From: Pelagibius sp048268885 | GTDB taxonomy: Bacteria > Pseudomonadota > Alphaproteobacteria > Kiloniellales > Kiloniellaceae | Length of the DNA: 64,000 nucleotides | Reading direction: 5' to 3' | Assembly: GCA_048268885.1 (NCBI GenBank) | Contig: JBLWUP010000003.1 | Span: 1 to 64,000 of the forward strand | Shown here: one piece after another, positions 49,240-58,077 of the stretch | Layout: every line of letters starts with the position of its first letter | Position numbering within the stretch: the first letter of the stretch is position 1 | The notes under the pieces: generated by a model | Databases searched by the model: none | What the model was told of the DNA's origin: nothing | Seen by the model: only the letters and a program-made list of their open reading frames with translations | Program-made: the position numbers and the translations under genes

Positions 49240-50562
49240 TCAATACAGCAGGCGGACCAGCCCCAGGGTGATCACCGGGAAGGCCACCAGGATCGCGATG
49301 CGGATCACGTCGCTCACCACGAAGGGCAGGGCGCCGCCGTAGGTGCGCGACAGCGGCACGTCGGGCGCCATGGAGTTGATGACGAAGAGGTTCATGCCGA
49401 CCGGCGGGGTGATCAGCCCGACCTCCACGGTGATCAGCACGACGACGCCGAACCAGATCGCCATCTCCTCCGCCGGCAGGCCGAAGTCGAGCACCGAGAC
49501 GATGGGAAAGAAGATCGGAATGGTCAGCAGGATCATCGACAGCGAGTCCATGACACAGCCGAAGACCAGATAGCACAGCAGGATGACCAGCAGCACCAGC
49601 CAGGGGCTGATCCCCAGGGTGGCGACGTAGTTGGCGGTCTCCTGCGGCAGCTGGGAGAAGGCGAGGAAGCCGTTGTAGACGGCGGCGCCCAGCACGATGA
49701 AGAAGATCATGCCGGTGGAGATGGCGGTGCCGGTGATCGACTCGCCGAGGCTGCGCCAGGTGAGCCCGCCGTTGGCGAGGGCGATCAGGCCGGTGCCGGC
49801 GGCGCCCACGGCGGCGCCTTCGGTCGGCGTGAACCAGCCGAGGTAGATGCCGCCGATGACCAGGACGAAGATCAGCAGCACCGGCCAGACCGAAATCAGG
49901 GCGGAGAAGCGTTCCGCCAGGTCGGCGGGCTCGCGCTGGCCGGCGGAGTCCGGCTTCACGCGCACGTAGATGGCGATGGTGATCATGTAGCCGAGGGCGG
50001 CGAGCACGCCGGGCACCATGGCGGCCATGAACAGCTTGATGATGTTCTGTTCGGTGAGGATGGCGTAGATCACCAGCACCACCGAGGGCGGGATGAGGAT
50101 GCCCAGGGTGCCGCCGGCGGCGAGGCAGCCGGTCGCCAGCGCGCCGGAATAGCCGTAGCGCCGCAGTTCCGGCAGGGCGACCTGGCCCATGGTGGCGGCG
50201 GTGGCCAGCGAGGAGCCGCAGATCGCGCCGAAACCGGCGCAGGCGCCGACCGCGGCCATGGCGACGCCGCCCCGGCGGTGGCCGAGCCAGGTCTCCGCCG
50301 CCTTGAACAGCGCCTGGGACATGCCGCCGCGCGTCGCGAACTGGCCCATCAGCAAGAACAGCGGCACGATCGACAGTGAATAGCTGGAGAAGGTGTCGTA
50401 GGTCAGCGACTTCAGCTGCGCCAGGATGGGGATCCAGCTGCCGGTCACCATCCAGGTGCCGAAAAAGCCGACCGACAGCATCGCCAGGCCGATGGGCACG
50501 CGCAGAAAGATCAGCGCCAGCAGGACCGGAAAGGACCAGAGGCCGAGTTCCAGATGCGTCAT
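49240..50562 (-). CDS. dctM: TRAP transporter large permease, DctM
   Basis: A 440-residue membrane protein with about 12 segments. LIFLRVPIGLAMLSVGFFG, VPLFLLMGQFATRGGMSQALF, AGFGAICGSSLATAATMGQVALPELRRYGY and GGTLGILIPPSVVLVIYAI are DctM signatures. The ATG at 50562 overlaps the DctQ TGA (ATGA). With DctQ it forms the Na+-coupled channel fed by the binding protein at 51196. Confidence 0.92.
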   Translation of the reverse strand: MTHLELGLWSFPVLLALIFLRVPIGLAMLSVGFFGTWMVTGSWIPILAQLKSLTYDTFSSYSLSIVPLFLLMGQFATRGGMSQALFKAAETWLGHRRGGVAMAAVGACAGFGAICGSSLATAATMGQVALPELRRYGYSGALATGCLAAGGTLGILIPPSVVLVIYAILTEQNIIKLFMAAMVPGVLAALGYMITIAIYVRVKPDSAGQREPADLAERFSALISVWPVLLIFVLVIGGIYLGWFTPTEGAAVGAAGTGLIALANGGLTWRSLGESITGTAISTGMIFFIVLGAAVYNGFLAFSQLPQETANYVATLGISPWLVLLVILLCYLVFGCVMDSLSMILLTIPIFFPIVSVLDFGLPAEEMAIWFGVVVLITVEVGLITPPVGMNLFVINSMAPDVPLSRTYGGALPFVVSDVIRIAILVAFPVITLGLVRLLY

Positions 50563-51086
50563 TGCGCGGAGGTCTTTCGCTCGCCGTGAGAGATCCGCGT
50601 CTCGCGCAGGCTGCGGACCACGGTGTAGGCGCAGACCAGGGTGAAGACGCCCGCGCCCAGCAGGCTGGCGGCATAGCTCCACCAGACCGGGAACTGCAGG
50701 ATGAAGGTGGTCTCGCCGTAGGAGCGCTTGTCGAGCATGCCGTCGAAAAGCCGCCAGGTCAGCACCGCCGAGGCCGCGGTCATGAGGATGTTGGTGACCA
50801 CGTCGATCATTGCGTTGGGCCGCCGTCCGGCGCGCGACAGGAAGAGGTCGACGGTCACGTGGCCGCGGTGGAACTGGCAGAGTGGCAGGAAGGCCAGCAC
50901 GGCGAAGGCGGTGCCGGCCTCGACCAGCTCGAAGTCGCCCGGGATCGGCCCCAGCCCGGCGAAGATGAGGCCGCGTCCGATGATGCTGACCACCGTCAAG
51001 CTCAGCACGGCGATCAGCGCCGCGCCGCCCAGCATGGCGGTCCAGAACGCGATGCGTTCGATCGTTCGATCAATCCTTGATCGCAT
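50559..51086 (-). CDS. dctQ: TRAP transporter small permease, DctQ
   Basis: A 175-residue protein with four membrane segments. TIERIAFWTAMLGGAALIAV, GDFELVEAGTAFAVLAFLPLCQFHRGHVTVDLF and ILQFPVWWSYAASLLGAGVFTL are DctQ family motifs. GGGGGAG upstream of the ATG at 51086 fixes the start; the longer frame lacks a ribosome site. It is separated from the binding-protein gene by a hairpin-containing spacer. Confidence 0.88.
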   Translation of the reverse strand: MRSRIDRTIERIAFWTAMLGGAALIAVLSLTVVSIIGRGLIFAGLGPIPGDFELVEAGTAFAVLAFLPLCQFHRGHVTVDLFLSRAGRRPNAMIDVVTNILMTAASAVLTWRLFDGMLDKRSYGETTFILQFPVWWSYAASLLGAGVFTLVCAYTVVRSLRETRISHGERKTSAQ

Positions 51087-51134
51087 GAAGCTGCTCCCCC
51101 AAAAGCCTGACATCCTGTTCGGCCTTACGCAGAT

Positions 51135-51157
51135 CGGGCGGCGCATGGCACCGCCCG
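51135..51157 (-). terminator. Hairpin between TRAP binding protein and permease genes
   Basis: A 7-bp stem (CGGGCGG / CCGCCCG) with a 9-base loop, without a T-tract. In TRAP operons such hairpins usually stabilise the 3' end of the binding-protein message or partly terminate, giving more binding protein than permease. Confidence 0.45.
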
Positions 51158-51195
51158 ACCTCAGTCCTTACCGGTGGTTCTATCGCAAAAGGCCG

Positions 51196-52239
51196 CTATT
51201 GGCCGCTGTATTTTTCGATGCGCCTACGGGCGTCCTCGACCAGGGCCGCGCCGTCGATGCCCTTGCCCTTCATCTCCTCGATCCATTTCTCGCTGGTTTT
51301 CCGGGCGATTTCCTGCCAGCGGGCGGTCTCCGCCTCGTCGAGGGTGATCAGGGTGTCGCCGGCTTTCTCGGCGACGGAGCGCCCGATGACGTCGACCTCG
51401 TCCATGGCCTTGCCGAAGAGGGCGGCGACCTGCGGGCCGGAGTTGTCGTCGATCACCTTCTTCAGATCGTCGGGCAGGTTCTCGTAAGAGTCGCGATTCA
51501 TCGCAAAGATAAACGTCGAGGTGTAGAGGCCGTAGCGGCCCGAGAACGCGGTGTGGCTGTCCACCAGCTCGGAAATCTTCAGGGGCAGGGTGACTTCCCA
51601 GGGAATGGCGACGCCGTCGATGACGCCCTTGGACAGGGATTCCGGCACGGCCGGCACCGGCATGCCGATCGGCGTGGCGCCGAGGTCGGTGAGCAGGCCG
51701 GCGGCGATGCGGGTCGGCGTGCGGATTTTCAGGCCCTGCATGTCCTCCAGCGCGCGGACGCCCGCGCCGCGCACGTGCAGCAGGCCGGGGCCGTGGGTGT
51801 GCAGCGCGATGGGATGCACGTCCTCGAAATTGTCCATGGCGTTGGCCAGGACGTATTCGTGGAAGGCGCGGCTGGTGGCCTCCGCCGTGGTCACCATGAA
51901 GGGCAACTCGAAGGCTTCCGCCTTGGGAAAGCGCCCCGGCGTATAGCCCAGCACGGTCCAGATCAGGTCGACCACGCCGTCACGGGCCTGGTCGTAGAGC
52001 GCGGGCGGCGCGCCGCCGAGTTGCATGGAAGGATAATGCTCGACCTTGATGCGGCCGCCCGACTGGCTTTCCACCTTCTCAATCCAAGGGGTCAGGGCCC
52101 TGGCTGGAATGGCCGCCTGGGGCGGCAGCATCTGATGCAGGCGGAGCGTGACTTCCTGGGCAGCGGCGCGGGGAGACGAGGAAAAAACCGCGGCGGCCGA
52201 AAAGGCGAGCGCCAGCGCAAGAGCAACGGCTCGATTCAT
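51196..52239 (-). CDS. dctP: TRAP transporter substrate-binding protein, DctP type
   Basis: A 347-residue periplasmic protein with a signal peptide (MNRAVALALALAFSAAAVF, cleavage near AAAQE). LRLHQMLPPQAAIPARALTP, LYDQARDGVVDLIW, GLKIRTPTRIAAGLLTDLGA and IPWEVTLPLKISELVDSH are diagnostic. It is the first gene of the dctPQM operon and a close paralogue of the protein at 37847-38896. Confidence 0.92.
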   Translation of the reverse strand: MNRAVALALALAFSAAAVFSSSPRAAAQEVTLRLHQMLPPQAAIPARALTPWIEKVESQSGGRIKVEHYPSMQLGGAPPALYDQARDGVVDLIWTVLGYTPGRFPKAEAFELPFMVTTAEATSRAFHEYVLANAMDNFEDVHPIALHTHGPGLLHVRGAGVRALEDMQGLKIRTPTRIAAGLLTDLGATPIGMPVPAVPESLSKGVIDGVAIPWEVTLPLKISELVDSHTAFSGRYGLYTSTFIFAMNRDSYENLPDDLKKVIDDNSGPQVAALFGKAMDEVDVIGRSVAEKAGDTLITLDEAETARWQEIARKTSEKWIEEMKGKGIDGAALVEDARRRIEKYSGQ

Positions 52240-52553
52240 GGTGTCCTCCTGTTCACACCTCCCCAGGCTCCCGGTGAGGCTTGCCTGGAGGGCGATCTTA
52301 TTTGGTCCGGCTTCTGCTGCCCGGCCGGACTTGTGAGCCTCTAGCTTGCTGGCTCCGCCGCGCGCAATCAAGCATGCTATCGGTATCACGGGGCCGCTGG
52401 CGCCGATGTGCCGCCCTCCAAAGCCCGGCCGGGACGTTGTATAAAGCCTGTCGGACTCGGGGCCGGCGCCACCCGGGAATCCCCCGAAATCGCGCCGGAT
52501 TGCGGTAAAATCACGTGATCCCGCCTGAAGCGGGACGATTCAGGAGGCTCTCT
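52240..52553. promoter_or_regulatory. Divergent spacer between dctP and the MetE-like gene
   Basis: A 314-bp spacer. It holds a TCACGTGA palindrome (52511-52518), a hairpin TCCCGC-CTGAA-GCGGGA (52519-52535) and AGGAGG (52542-52547) just before the MetE-like ATG. No gene seen in the rest. The hairpin could act as a leader structure for the MetE-like gene, which is speculative. Confidence 0.4.
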
Positions 52554-53669
52554 ATGAGTGACACAAGACCTTTCCGCGCCGATCACGTCGGCAGCTTTCT
52601 GCGTCCCCGGCGCCTTATCGAGGCGCGGGACCGGCAAGCCGGCGGTTCCCTCAGCGCCGAGGGCCTGCGCGAGGTGGAAGACGAGTGCATCCGCGACCTG
52701 GTCACCAGGCAGGAGGACGTGGGCCTGCAGGGCATCACCGACGGCGAGTTCCGCCGCACCTTCTTCCACGTCGACTTTCTGGAGCACCTGGCGGGCGTGA
52801 ACGTCACCTACGGTGAGTTCACCGCGGCCTTCCGCCGCGACGACGGCAGCGAGGTGGGCTTCCGCCCGCCGACCATGCACGTCGAAGCGCCGATCCGCCA
52901 TGTGGCGCCGATTCAGGGCGCGGACTACGACTTCCTCGCCGCCACGGTCACCAAGACGCCCAAGGTCTGCATCCCCGCGCCCTCCATGCTGCATTTCCGC
53001 GGCGGACGCCAGGCGATCTCCGAGAAGGTCTATCCCGACCTGGAGGACTTCTACGACGACCTGACCGCCGCCTACCGGGCGGAGATCGACGACCTGGCGG
53101 CGCGCGGCTGCCGCTACTTGCAGATGGACGACACCAACCTCGCCTATCTCTGCGATCCGGCGATCCGCGAGCGCACGGCCGCACGCGGCGACGACCCCGA
53201 CGAACTCACCCATCTCTATTGCCGGCTGGTCAACGACGCCATCAAGGGCCGTCCGGAGGACATGACCGTCTGCGTGCACCTCTGCCGCGGCAACTTCAAG
53301 AGCGCCTGGGTGGCCCAGGGCGGTTACGAGCCGGTGGCCGAGATCCTGTTCAACGAGATGGCCATCGACGGGTTCTTCCTGGAGTACGATGACGAACGCT
53401 CCGGCGATTTCGCGCCGCTGCGCTTCATGCCCAAGGGCAAGCGCGTGGTCCTCGGCCTCATGAGCTCCAAGCGCCCCGCGGTCGAGTCCAAGGCCGAACT
53501 GAAGCAGCGCATCGAGGAGGCCACGCAGTACGTGCCGCTGGACCAGTGCGCCCTGAGCCACCAGTGCGGTTTCTCCTCGACGGCGCACGGCAACGAGCTC
53601 TCCGAGGACGACCAGTGGAAGAAGCTGGCGCGCTGCGTCGAGGTGGCCGGCGAGGTCTGGGGCGATTGA
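52554..53669 (+). CDS. Cobalamin-independent methionine synthase-like protein (MetE C-terminal domain family)
   Basis: A 371-residue single-barrel protein. It begins FRADHVGSFLRPRRLIEAR; QGITDGEFRRTFFHVDFLE and YLQMDDTNLAYLCDP form the active site region. Zinc ligands appear as HxC (VHLCRGN) and the late Cys (LSHQCGFSS). Full MetE is about 750 residues with two barrels; this family is the stand-alone C-terminal barrel, which often lacks known function or works as a B12-independent methyltransferase. AGGAGG six bases before the ATG. Confidence 0.82.
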   Translation: MSDTRPFRADHVGSFLRPRRLIEARDRQAGGSLSAEGLREVEDECIRDLVTRQEDVGLQGITDGEFRRTFFHVDFLEHLAGVNVTYGEFTAAFRRDDGSEVGFRPPTMHVEAPIRHVAPIQGADYDFLAATVTKTPKVCIPAPSMLHFRGGRQAISEKVYPDLEDFYDDLTAAYRAEIDDLAARGCRYLQMDDTNLAYLCDPAIRERTAARGDDPDELTHLYCRLVNDAIKGRPEDMTVCVHLCRGNFKSAWVAQGGYEPVAEILFNEMAIDGFFLEYDDERSGDFAPLRFMPKGKRVVLGLMSSKRPAVESKAELKQRIEEATQYVPLDQCALSHQCGFSSTAHGNELSEDDQWKKLARCVEVAGEVWGD

Positions 53670-53715
53670 GCGCGTTGGAACTTTCGTCCGGCCGGTCCGC
53701 GGGTTAGAAAAGGTC

Positions 53716-54624
53716 ATGCCCGCCGAGCCCGCCCAGCCCACCTACTTGACCACGCGCGAGGTCGCCGAGCTGCTGCGCGTGAAGGAGCGCAAGGTCTACG
53801 ACCTGGCGGCCACCGGCGGCATTCCCTGCCGCAAGGTCACCGGCAAGCTGCTGTTTCCGCGCGCCGAGATCGAGACCTGGCTGGCCGCCGGCGCCGGCGG
53901 CGAAGCCGCGCGGACGAGTTTGGCCCCCCGTAGCGCGCCGGCCAACATCGCGGCGGGCAGCCACGATCCCCTGCTCGACTGGGCGATCCGCGAGTCCGGC
54001 TCCGGCCTCGCCACTTTCTTCGACGGCAGCCTGGACGGCCTGGCGCGTCTGCAGGCGGGAGAGGCGGCGCTTGCCGGCCTGCACGTCTACGAGCCGCAAC
54101 GGCAGGACTGGAACCTGGCCCATGTGCGCGAGGCCCTCGGGACGGCGCCGGTGGTGCTGGTCGAATGGGCGAAGCGCCAGCAGGGGCTGCTGCTCGGCGA
54201 GACCCTCAAGGGGAAGGTCGCTTCGGTCGCCGATTTGGCCGGGCGGCGCGTGGTGCGGCGGCAGTCCTCGGCGGGGGGCGGCCTGCTGCTCGATTTCCTG
54301 CTGGCGGAAGCCGGCCTCGGCGCCGGGCAGGTGGCGTTCCTGGATGAGGTGGCGCGCACCGAGACCGAGGCGGCGGCCAGCGTCGCCGCCGGCCAGGCCG
54401 AGGCCGCGCCGGGCCTGCAGGCCATGGCGCGCCAGTTCGGGCTCGGCTTCCTGCCGACGCTGGAGGAGCGCTTCGACCTGGTGGTCGACCGCCATGCCTG
54501 GTTCGAGCCGCCGTTCCAGCGGCTGCTCGCCTTCTGCGGTTCCGCGGCCTTCGCCGCCAAGGCGGCGGAACTGGGCGGCTACGACCTCTCCGGCCACGGC
54601 CGGGTGGTCTGGAACGCGCCGTAA
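53716..54624 (+). CDS. HTH-PBP fusion regulator (substrate-binding domain), probable tungstate/molybdate sensor
   Basis: A 302-residue protein. The N-terminal HTH of excisionase/MerR style (YLTTREVAELLRVKERKVYDL...GKLLFPRAEIETWL, about 9-56) is followed by a periplasmic-binding-like domain (about 80-300, with GSGLATFFDGSLDGLARL and RRQSSAGGGLLLDFLL). This fusion is found next to tungstate/molybdate (tup, mod) transporters. The tupBCA operon lies about 870 bp downstream on the other strand, so anion sensing is likely. It has no signal peptide, so the domain senses cytoplasmic anion. Confidence 0.8.
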   Translation: MPAEPAQPTYLTTREVAELLRVKERKVYDLAATGGIPCRKVTGKLLFPRAEIETWLAAGAGGEAARTSLAPRSAPANIAAGSHDPLLDWAIRESGSGLATFFDGSLDGLARLQAGEAALAGLHVYEPQRQDWNLAHVREALGTAPVVLVEWAKRQQGLLLGETLKGKVASVADLAGRRVVRRQSSAGGGLLLDFLLAEAGLGAGQVAFLDEVARTETEAAASVAAGQAEAAPGLQAMARQFGLGFLPTLEERFDLVVDRHAWFEPPFQRLLAFCGSAAFAAKAAELGGYDLSGHGRVVWNAP

Positions 54625-54628
54625 TCGC

Positions 54629-55261
54629 ATGAGCGCGGCAGACACTTCATCGGCTGAGCGCTGGGACAAGCGCTACCGGGCAGCCAAGGAGCCGCCCTTC
54701 GGCGAGGCGCCGAGCGAGTATCTGCGCATGATCTTTGCGCGCTCCGACTTTGCGGCGCGGCGCGTGCTCTGTTTGGCCGACGGCGACGGGCGCAACGGTG
54801 CCTGGCTGGCGGCGCAGGGCTGCGCGGTGACGGCGGTGGACTGCTCGGCGGTGGCGACGGAACGGGCGCAGGATCTGGACCGGCGCCGCGGCGTCGCGGT
54901 GACGCGCCTGGTCGCCGACCTGGCCGACTGGGCGCCGGCGCCGGGCGACAGCTGGGACGCGGTCTGCGTGATCTATCTTCAGGGCACCTCGGCGCTGCGC
55001 CTGCGCACGCTCAGACTCGCCGCCGCGGCGCTGACGCCCGGCGGCTGGCTGGTGGTGGAGGGCTTTTCCAAGAAACAGGCGGGCCGTCCCGACATCGGGC
55101 CCGACGATCCCGACAGGCTCTACAGCCTGGAGGAGCTGCGGGCGGCCGCGCAGCGGCTGGAGGTCGTCGAGGCCCTCGCGGGGCGCGTTCTGCTGGAGGA
55201 GGGGCCCCGACACAGGGGCGAAGCGGAGGTCGTCCGCTTCGCCGCCCGGCGCCCGGCTTGA
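54629..55261 (+). CDS. SAM-dependent methyltransferase
   Basis: A 210-residue class I methyltransferase. SAM-binding motif RVLCLADGDGRNGAWLAAQG (about 45-64), followed by VDCSAVATERAQDL and a DAVCVIYLQGTS motif IV. The ATG at 54629 is four bases after the regulator stop, so they are cotranscribed. TehB-like and thiopurine-type methyltransferases have a similar layout; the substrate is unknown. Confidence 0.82.
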   Translation: MSAADTSSAERWDKRYRAAKEPPFGEAPSEYLRMIFARSDFAARRVLCLADGDGRNGAWLAAQGCAVTAVDCSAVATERAQDLDRRRGVAVTRLVADLADWAPAPGDSWDAVCVIYLQGTSALRLRTLRLAAAALTPGGWLVVEGFSKKQAGRPDIGPDDPDRLYSLEELRAAAQRLEVVEALAGRVLLEEGPRHRGEAEVVRFAARRPA

Positions 55262-55355
55262 CGGCGCTACACTTCTGCTATCTTGAACCTCGGCTCTGAG
55301 GGCCGTGGTGTTGGCATCTCGTGCAGGAGAGTCGCACAGGTGCCTTGTGCAAGGC

Positions 55356-55475
55356 TGTCGTCCCGGCACTTGTTGCCGGGACCCAATGATCTAGCCGCTG
55401 CGTCGGAGTAAGACGTCGTAGGGCATCGCGGTGCGCTGACGCCAATGGGTCCCGGGGACAAGCCCCGGGACGACA
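55356..55475. repeat. 120-bp palindromic element with 11-bp terminal inverted repeats
   Basis: Ends TGTCGTCCCGG and CCGGGACGACA, containing inner hairpins (CCCGGCA / TGCCGGG-like at the left, CCCGGGGA / CCCCGGG at the right) and GGGACCCA facing TGGGTCCC. It sits between convergent genes. It looks like a REP-type extragenic palindrome typical of alphaproteobacteria. No open frame. Confidence 0.7.
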
Positions 55476-55490
55476 GTGGAATGTGCAGCC

Positions 55491-56324
55491 TCAGCTCATC
55501 TTGGCGTTGGGGAAGAACAGCTGCTTGCCGTCGCGCTTGTAGGCGGCGATGGCGGACTGGCCCTCGTCGGAGAGGACCCAGTCGATGAAGGTCTGGCCCA
55601 GGTCGGCCTTCACGTTGCCGCACTTCTCCGGGTTCACCAGGATGATGCCGTACTGATTGAACAGGCGCTCGTCGCCCTCGACGGCGATCTCGAAGTCGCC
55701 CTTATTGCCGAAGGCGATCCAGGTGGCGCGGTCGGACATGGTGTAGGCGTCCATGCCGACGGAGGCGTTCAGCGTGGCGCCCATGCCCGAGCCGGTCTCA
55801 CGGTACCAGCTGCCGCTGTCCGCGGTGGGGTCGATGCCCGCCGCCTTCCACAGCGCCATTTCCTTCTTGTTGGTGCCGGAGTCGTCGCCGCGCGAGGCGA
55901 AGGGCGCGTTGGCCTCCTTGATCTTGGAGAGCGCCGCGGTGACGTCCTTGCCGCCGGCGATGCCGGCCGGATCGGCCGCCGGGCCGACGATGACGAAGTC
56001 GTTGTACATCACGTCGGCGCGGCTGACGCCGTAGCCGGCGGCGACGAACTTCTCTTCCGAGGGCTTGGCGTGGACCAGCAGCACGTCGCCGTCGCAGTTC
56101 TGGGCGTTCTTGATCGCCTGGCCGGTGCCGACGGCGACCACCCGCACTTCGATGCCGGACTTCTCGGTGAAAATCGGCAGCAGATAGTCGTAGAGCCCGG
56201 AATTCTGGGTCGAGGTCGTCGACTGGACGATGATGAACTTGTCCTCTGCCAGCGCAGCGCCGGAGAGGGTCAGGCTGGCCGCGGTCGCGACGGCGGCAAG
56301 AGTGAGAAATGAACGACGGAACAT
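55491..56324 (-). CDS. tupA: Tungstate-binding protein TupA
   Basis: A 277-residue periplasmic protein with signal peptide (MFRRSFLTLAAVATAASL, cleavage near LAED). The mature motif VQSTTSTQNSGLYDYLLPIF is the TupA signature; FASRGDDSGTNKKEMALWKAAG and GSGMGATLNASVGMDAYT match the anion site. It binds tungstate (possibly molybdate). It is the last gene of tupB-tupC-tupA, 38 bp after tupC. Confidence 0.9.
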   Translation of the reverse strand: MFRRSFLTLAAVATAASLTLSGAALAEDKFIIVQSTTSTQNSGLYDYLLPIFTEKSGIEVRVVAVGTGQAIKNAQNCDGDVLLVHAKPSEEKFVAAGYGVSRADVMYNDFVIVGPAADPAGIAGGKDVTAALSKIKEANAPFASRGDDSGTNKKEMALWKAAGIDPTADSGSWYRETGSGMGATLNASVGMDAYTMSDRATWIAFGNKGDFEIAVEGDERLFNQYGIILVNPEKCGNVKADLGQTFIDWVLSDEGQSAIAAYKRDGKQLFFPNAKMS

Positions 56325-56361
56325 GGAGCGTCTCCCTTTGATTGACTGACGTGTTTGTGGT

Positions 56362-57135
56362 CTAGAGAAGCAGGCGGCCTTCGAGATAGGCCTGCGCCGC
56401 CGCGGACTGCGGCTGCGCGAAAAAAGTCTCGGCTGGCGCGCGTTCGGCAAGCTGGCCGCGGTGCAGGAACAGCACCTCGTCGGCCAGGCGCTGTGCCTGG
56501 CCGCGGTCATGGGTCACCATGACGATCTTCACGCCGCCGGCGGCGGCCTGGCCGACCATGGCTTCGATGGCCGCGGTCGCCTGCGGGTCGAGGCTGGCGG
56601 TCGGCTCGTCGAGCAGCAGCAGCGCCGGCTCCGCCGCCAGGGCGCGCACCATGGAGAGGCGCTGTTGCTCGCCGCCGGACAGCACGCGGGCCGGGCGGTC
56701 GGCGATGTCCTGCAGCTGGCCGAGCGCGAGCAGTTCGTCGCGGCGCGCGGCGCGCTCGGCACGTGGTACGCCGTAGGTCTTCAACGCGTGCGTCAGGTTG
56801 GCTTTGACCGAACGGCGCAGCAGCACCGGGCGCTGGAACACCACGGCGACCTGTCGGCGCAGGGTGTCGTCGAGGGGGCGGCCGCCGAAGGTGACGCCGC
56901 CGGAGGTCGGCTGCAGCAGGCCGGCGACGAGGCGCAGCAGCAGGCTCTTGCCGGCGCCGTTCGGGCCCATGACGATGCTGCTTGTGCCGGGGGTGAGCTG
57001 CAGCGAGAGACGGTCGATCAGGTTCTTGCCGCCGACGGCGAAGCTGACGTCCTGCAGCGCCACCGGCCAGATGGTTCCGCTGTCCAGCCGTGCGTCGGCG
57101 CGCGGCAAGGCCCGGCTGCTCAGCACGTCATGCAT
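56362..57135 (-). CDS. tupC: Tungstate ABC transporter ATP-binding protein TupC
   Basis: A 257-residue ATPase: Walker A GPNGAGKSL, signature LSGGEQQRLSMVRALA, Walker B LLLDEPTASLD, switch VTHD. ATG at 57135 overlaps the TupB stop by eight bases. Context between tupB and tupA identifies it as the transporter ATPase. Confidence 0.9.
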   Translation of the reverse strand: MHDVLSSRALPRADARLDSGTIWPVALQDVSFAVGGKNLIDRLSLQLTPGTSSIVMGPNGAGKSLLLRLVAGLLQPTSGGVTFGGRPLDDTLRRQVAVVFQRPVLLRRSVKANLTHALKTYGVPRAERAARRDELLALGQLQDIADRPARVLSGGEQQRLSMVRALAAEPALLLLDEPTASLDPQATAAIEAMVGQAAAGGVKIVMVTHDRGQAQRLADEVLFLHRGQLAERAPAETFFAQPQSAAAQAYLEGRLLL

Positions 57136-57835
57136 AGGCCATCCGCGCGGCACTGCCGCGCAGCCCCATGACCAGGCCGTTCACCAGGATGGAAAGCCCG
57201 ACCAGGATGATGCCGAGCCCCAGCGCCAGGGAGAGATTCCCCTTGGAGGTCTCCAGCGCGATCGTGGTGGTCATCACCCGGGTCACGTGGTTGATGTTGC
57301 CGCCGACGACGATCACGGCGCCGACCTCCGCCAGCGCCCGGCCGAGCCCCGCCAGCGCGGCGGTCATCAGCGAATAGCGGGCGTCCCACAGCAGGGTGGC
57401 GATGACGCCGAGGCGCCGCGCACCCATGGAGCGCAGCAGCTCGTCGTACTCCGCGTGCAGGTCTTCCACCACCTGTCGGGTCAAGGCGGCGACGATGGGC
57501 GTGACCAGGATGGTCTGGGCGATGATCATCGCCGTCGGCGTGTAGAGCAGTTGCAGCACGCCGAGAGGGCCGGCGCTCGACAGAATCAGATAGACCCCCA
57601 GCCCCACCACCACGGGCGGCAGTCCCATGAGGGCGTTGACGAAGACCGTCGCCGCGCCGCGCCCGGGAAAGCGGCCCACGGCCAGCACGGCGCCCAGCGG
57701 CAGCCCGATGGCGCAGGCCATGAACACCGCCATGAAGGTCACGCGCAGCGAGAGCGCGATGATCTCCAGAAGGTCGGCGTCGCCCGACAGAATGAGGGCG
57801 AAGGCCTGGCTGAAGGCCGCCCCGAAGTCCTGCAT
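57128..57835 (-). CDS. tupB: Tungstate ABC transporter permease TupB
   Basis: A 235-residue membrane protein with five to six segments. SLRVTFMAVFMACAIGLPLGAVLA, ALMGLPPVVVGLGVYLIL and the coupling loop LRSMGARRLGVIATLLWDAR are typical of TupB. The -10 of the promoter at 57863-57891 lies 28 bp upstream of the ATG at 57835. First gene of the operon. Confidence 0.88.
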   Translation of the reverse strand: MQDFGAAFSQAFALILSGDADLLEIIALSLRVTFMAVFMACAIGLPLGAVLAVGRFPGRGAATVFVNALMGLPPVVVGLGVYLILSSAGPLGVLQLLYTPTAMIIAQTILVTPIVAALTRQVVEDLHAEYDELLRSMGARRLGVIATLLWDARYSLMTAALAGLGRALAEVGAVIVVGGNINHVTRVMTTTIALETSKGNLSLALGLGIILVGLSILVNGLVMGLRGSAARMAYA

Positions 57836-57862
57836 AGCTTGGTCCTTTGATTTCCGGGGCCC

Positions 57863-57891
57863 AGTATACCGTGCAGTCTGTTTTTTGTCGA
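57863..57891 (-). promoter_or_regulatory. Sigma-70-type promoter of tupBCA
   Basis: Minus strand -35 TCGACA (57886-57891), 17-base spacer, -10 TATACT (57863-57868). Predicted start about 57856, leader about 21 nt. An AT-rich region with TTTCCG repeated at 57892-57915 lies just upstream and may hold the regulator site. Confidence 0.75.
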
Positions 57892-58077
57892 AATTTACGG
57901 AAACGCGGAAATTAAACATATTGAGGAGGGCTGGGCACTGAAAATCCCCAGTTTCCGGCGGTTGTGCCCTCCGCCGGTCTTGCCCCGGCGCGGGCCCGGT
58001 CAATACTTCTAGGCGCCGGCCATCGGGGCAGCCCAAGACCCCGGGATCCGGCAGGAGAGATCATCGAGGACCAGGGT

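Noticed and set aside
55262..55490. Possible insertion sequence bounded by 11-bp inverted repeats
   Set aside because: Only 120 bp with no open frame and nested hairpins; a REP-type palindrome fits better than a transposon.
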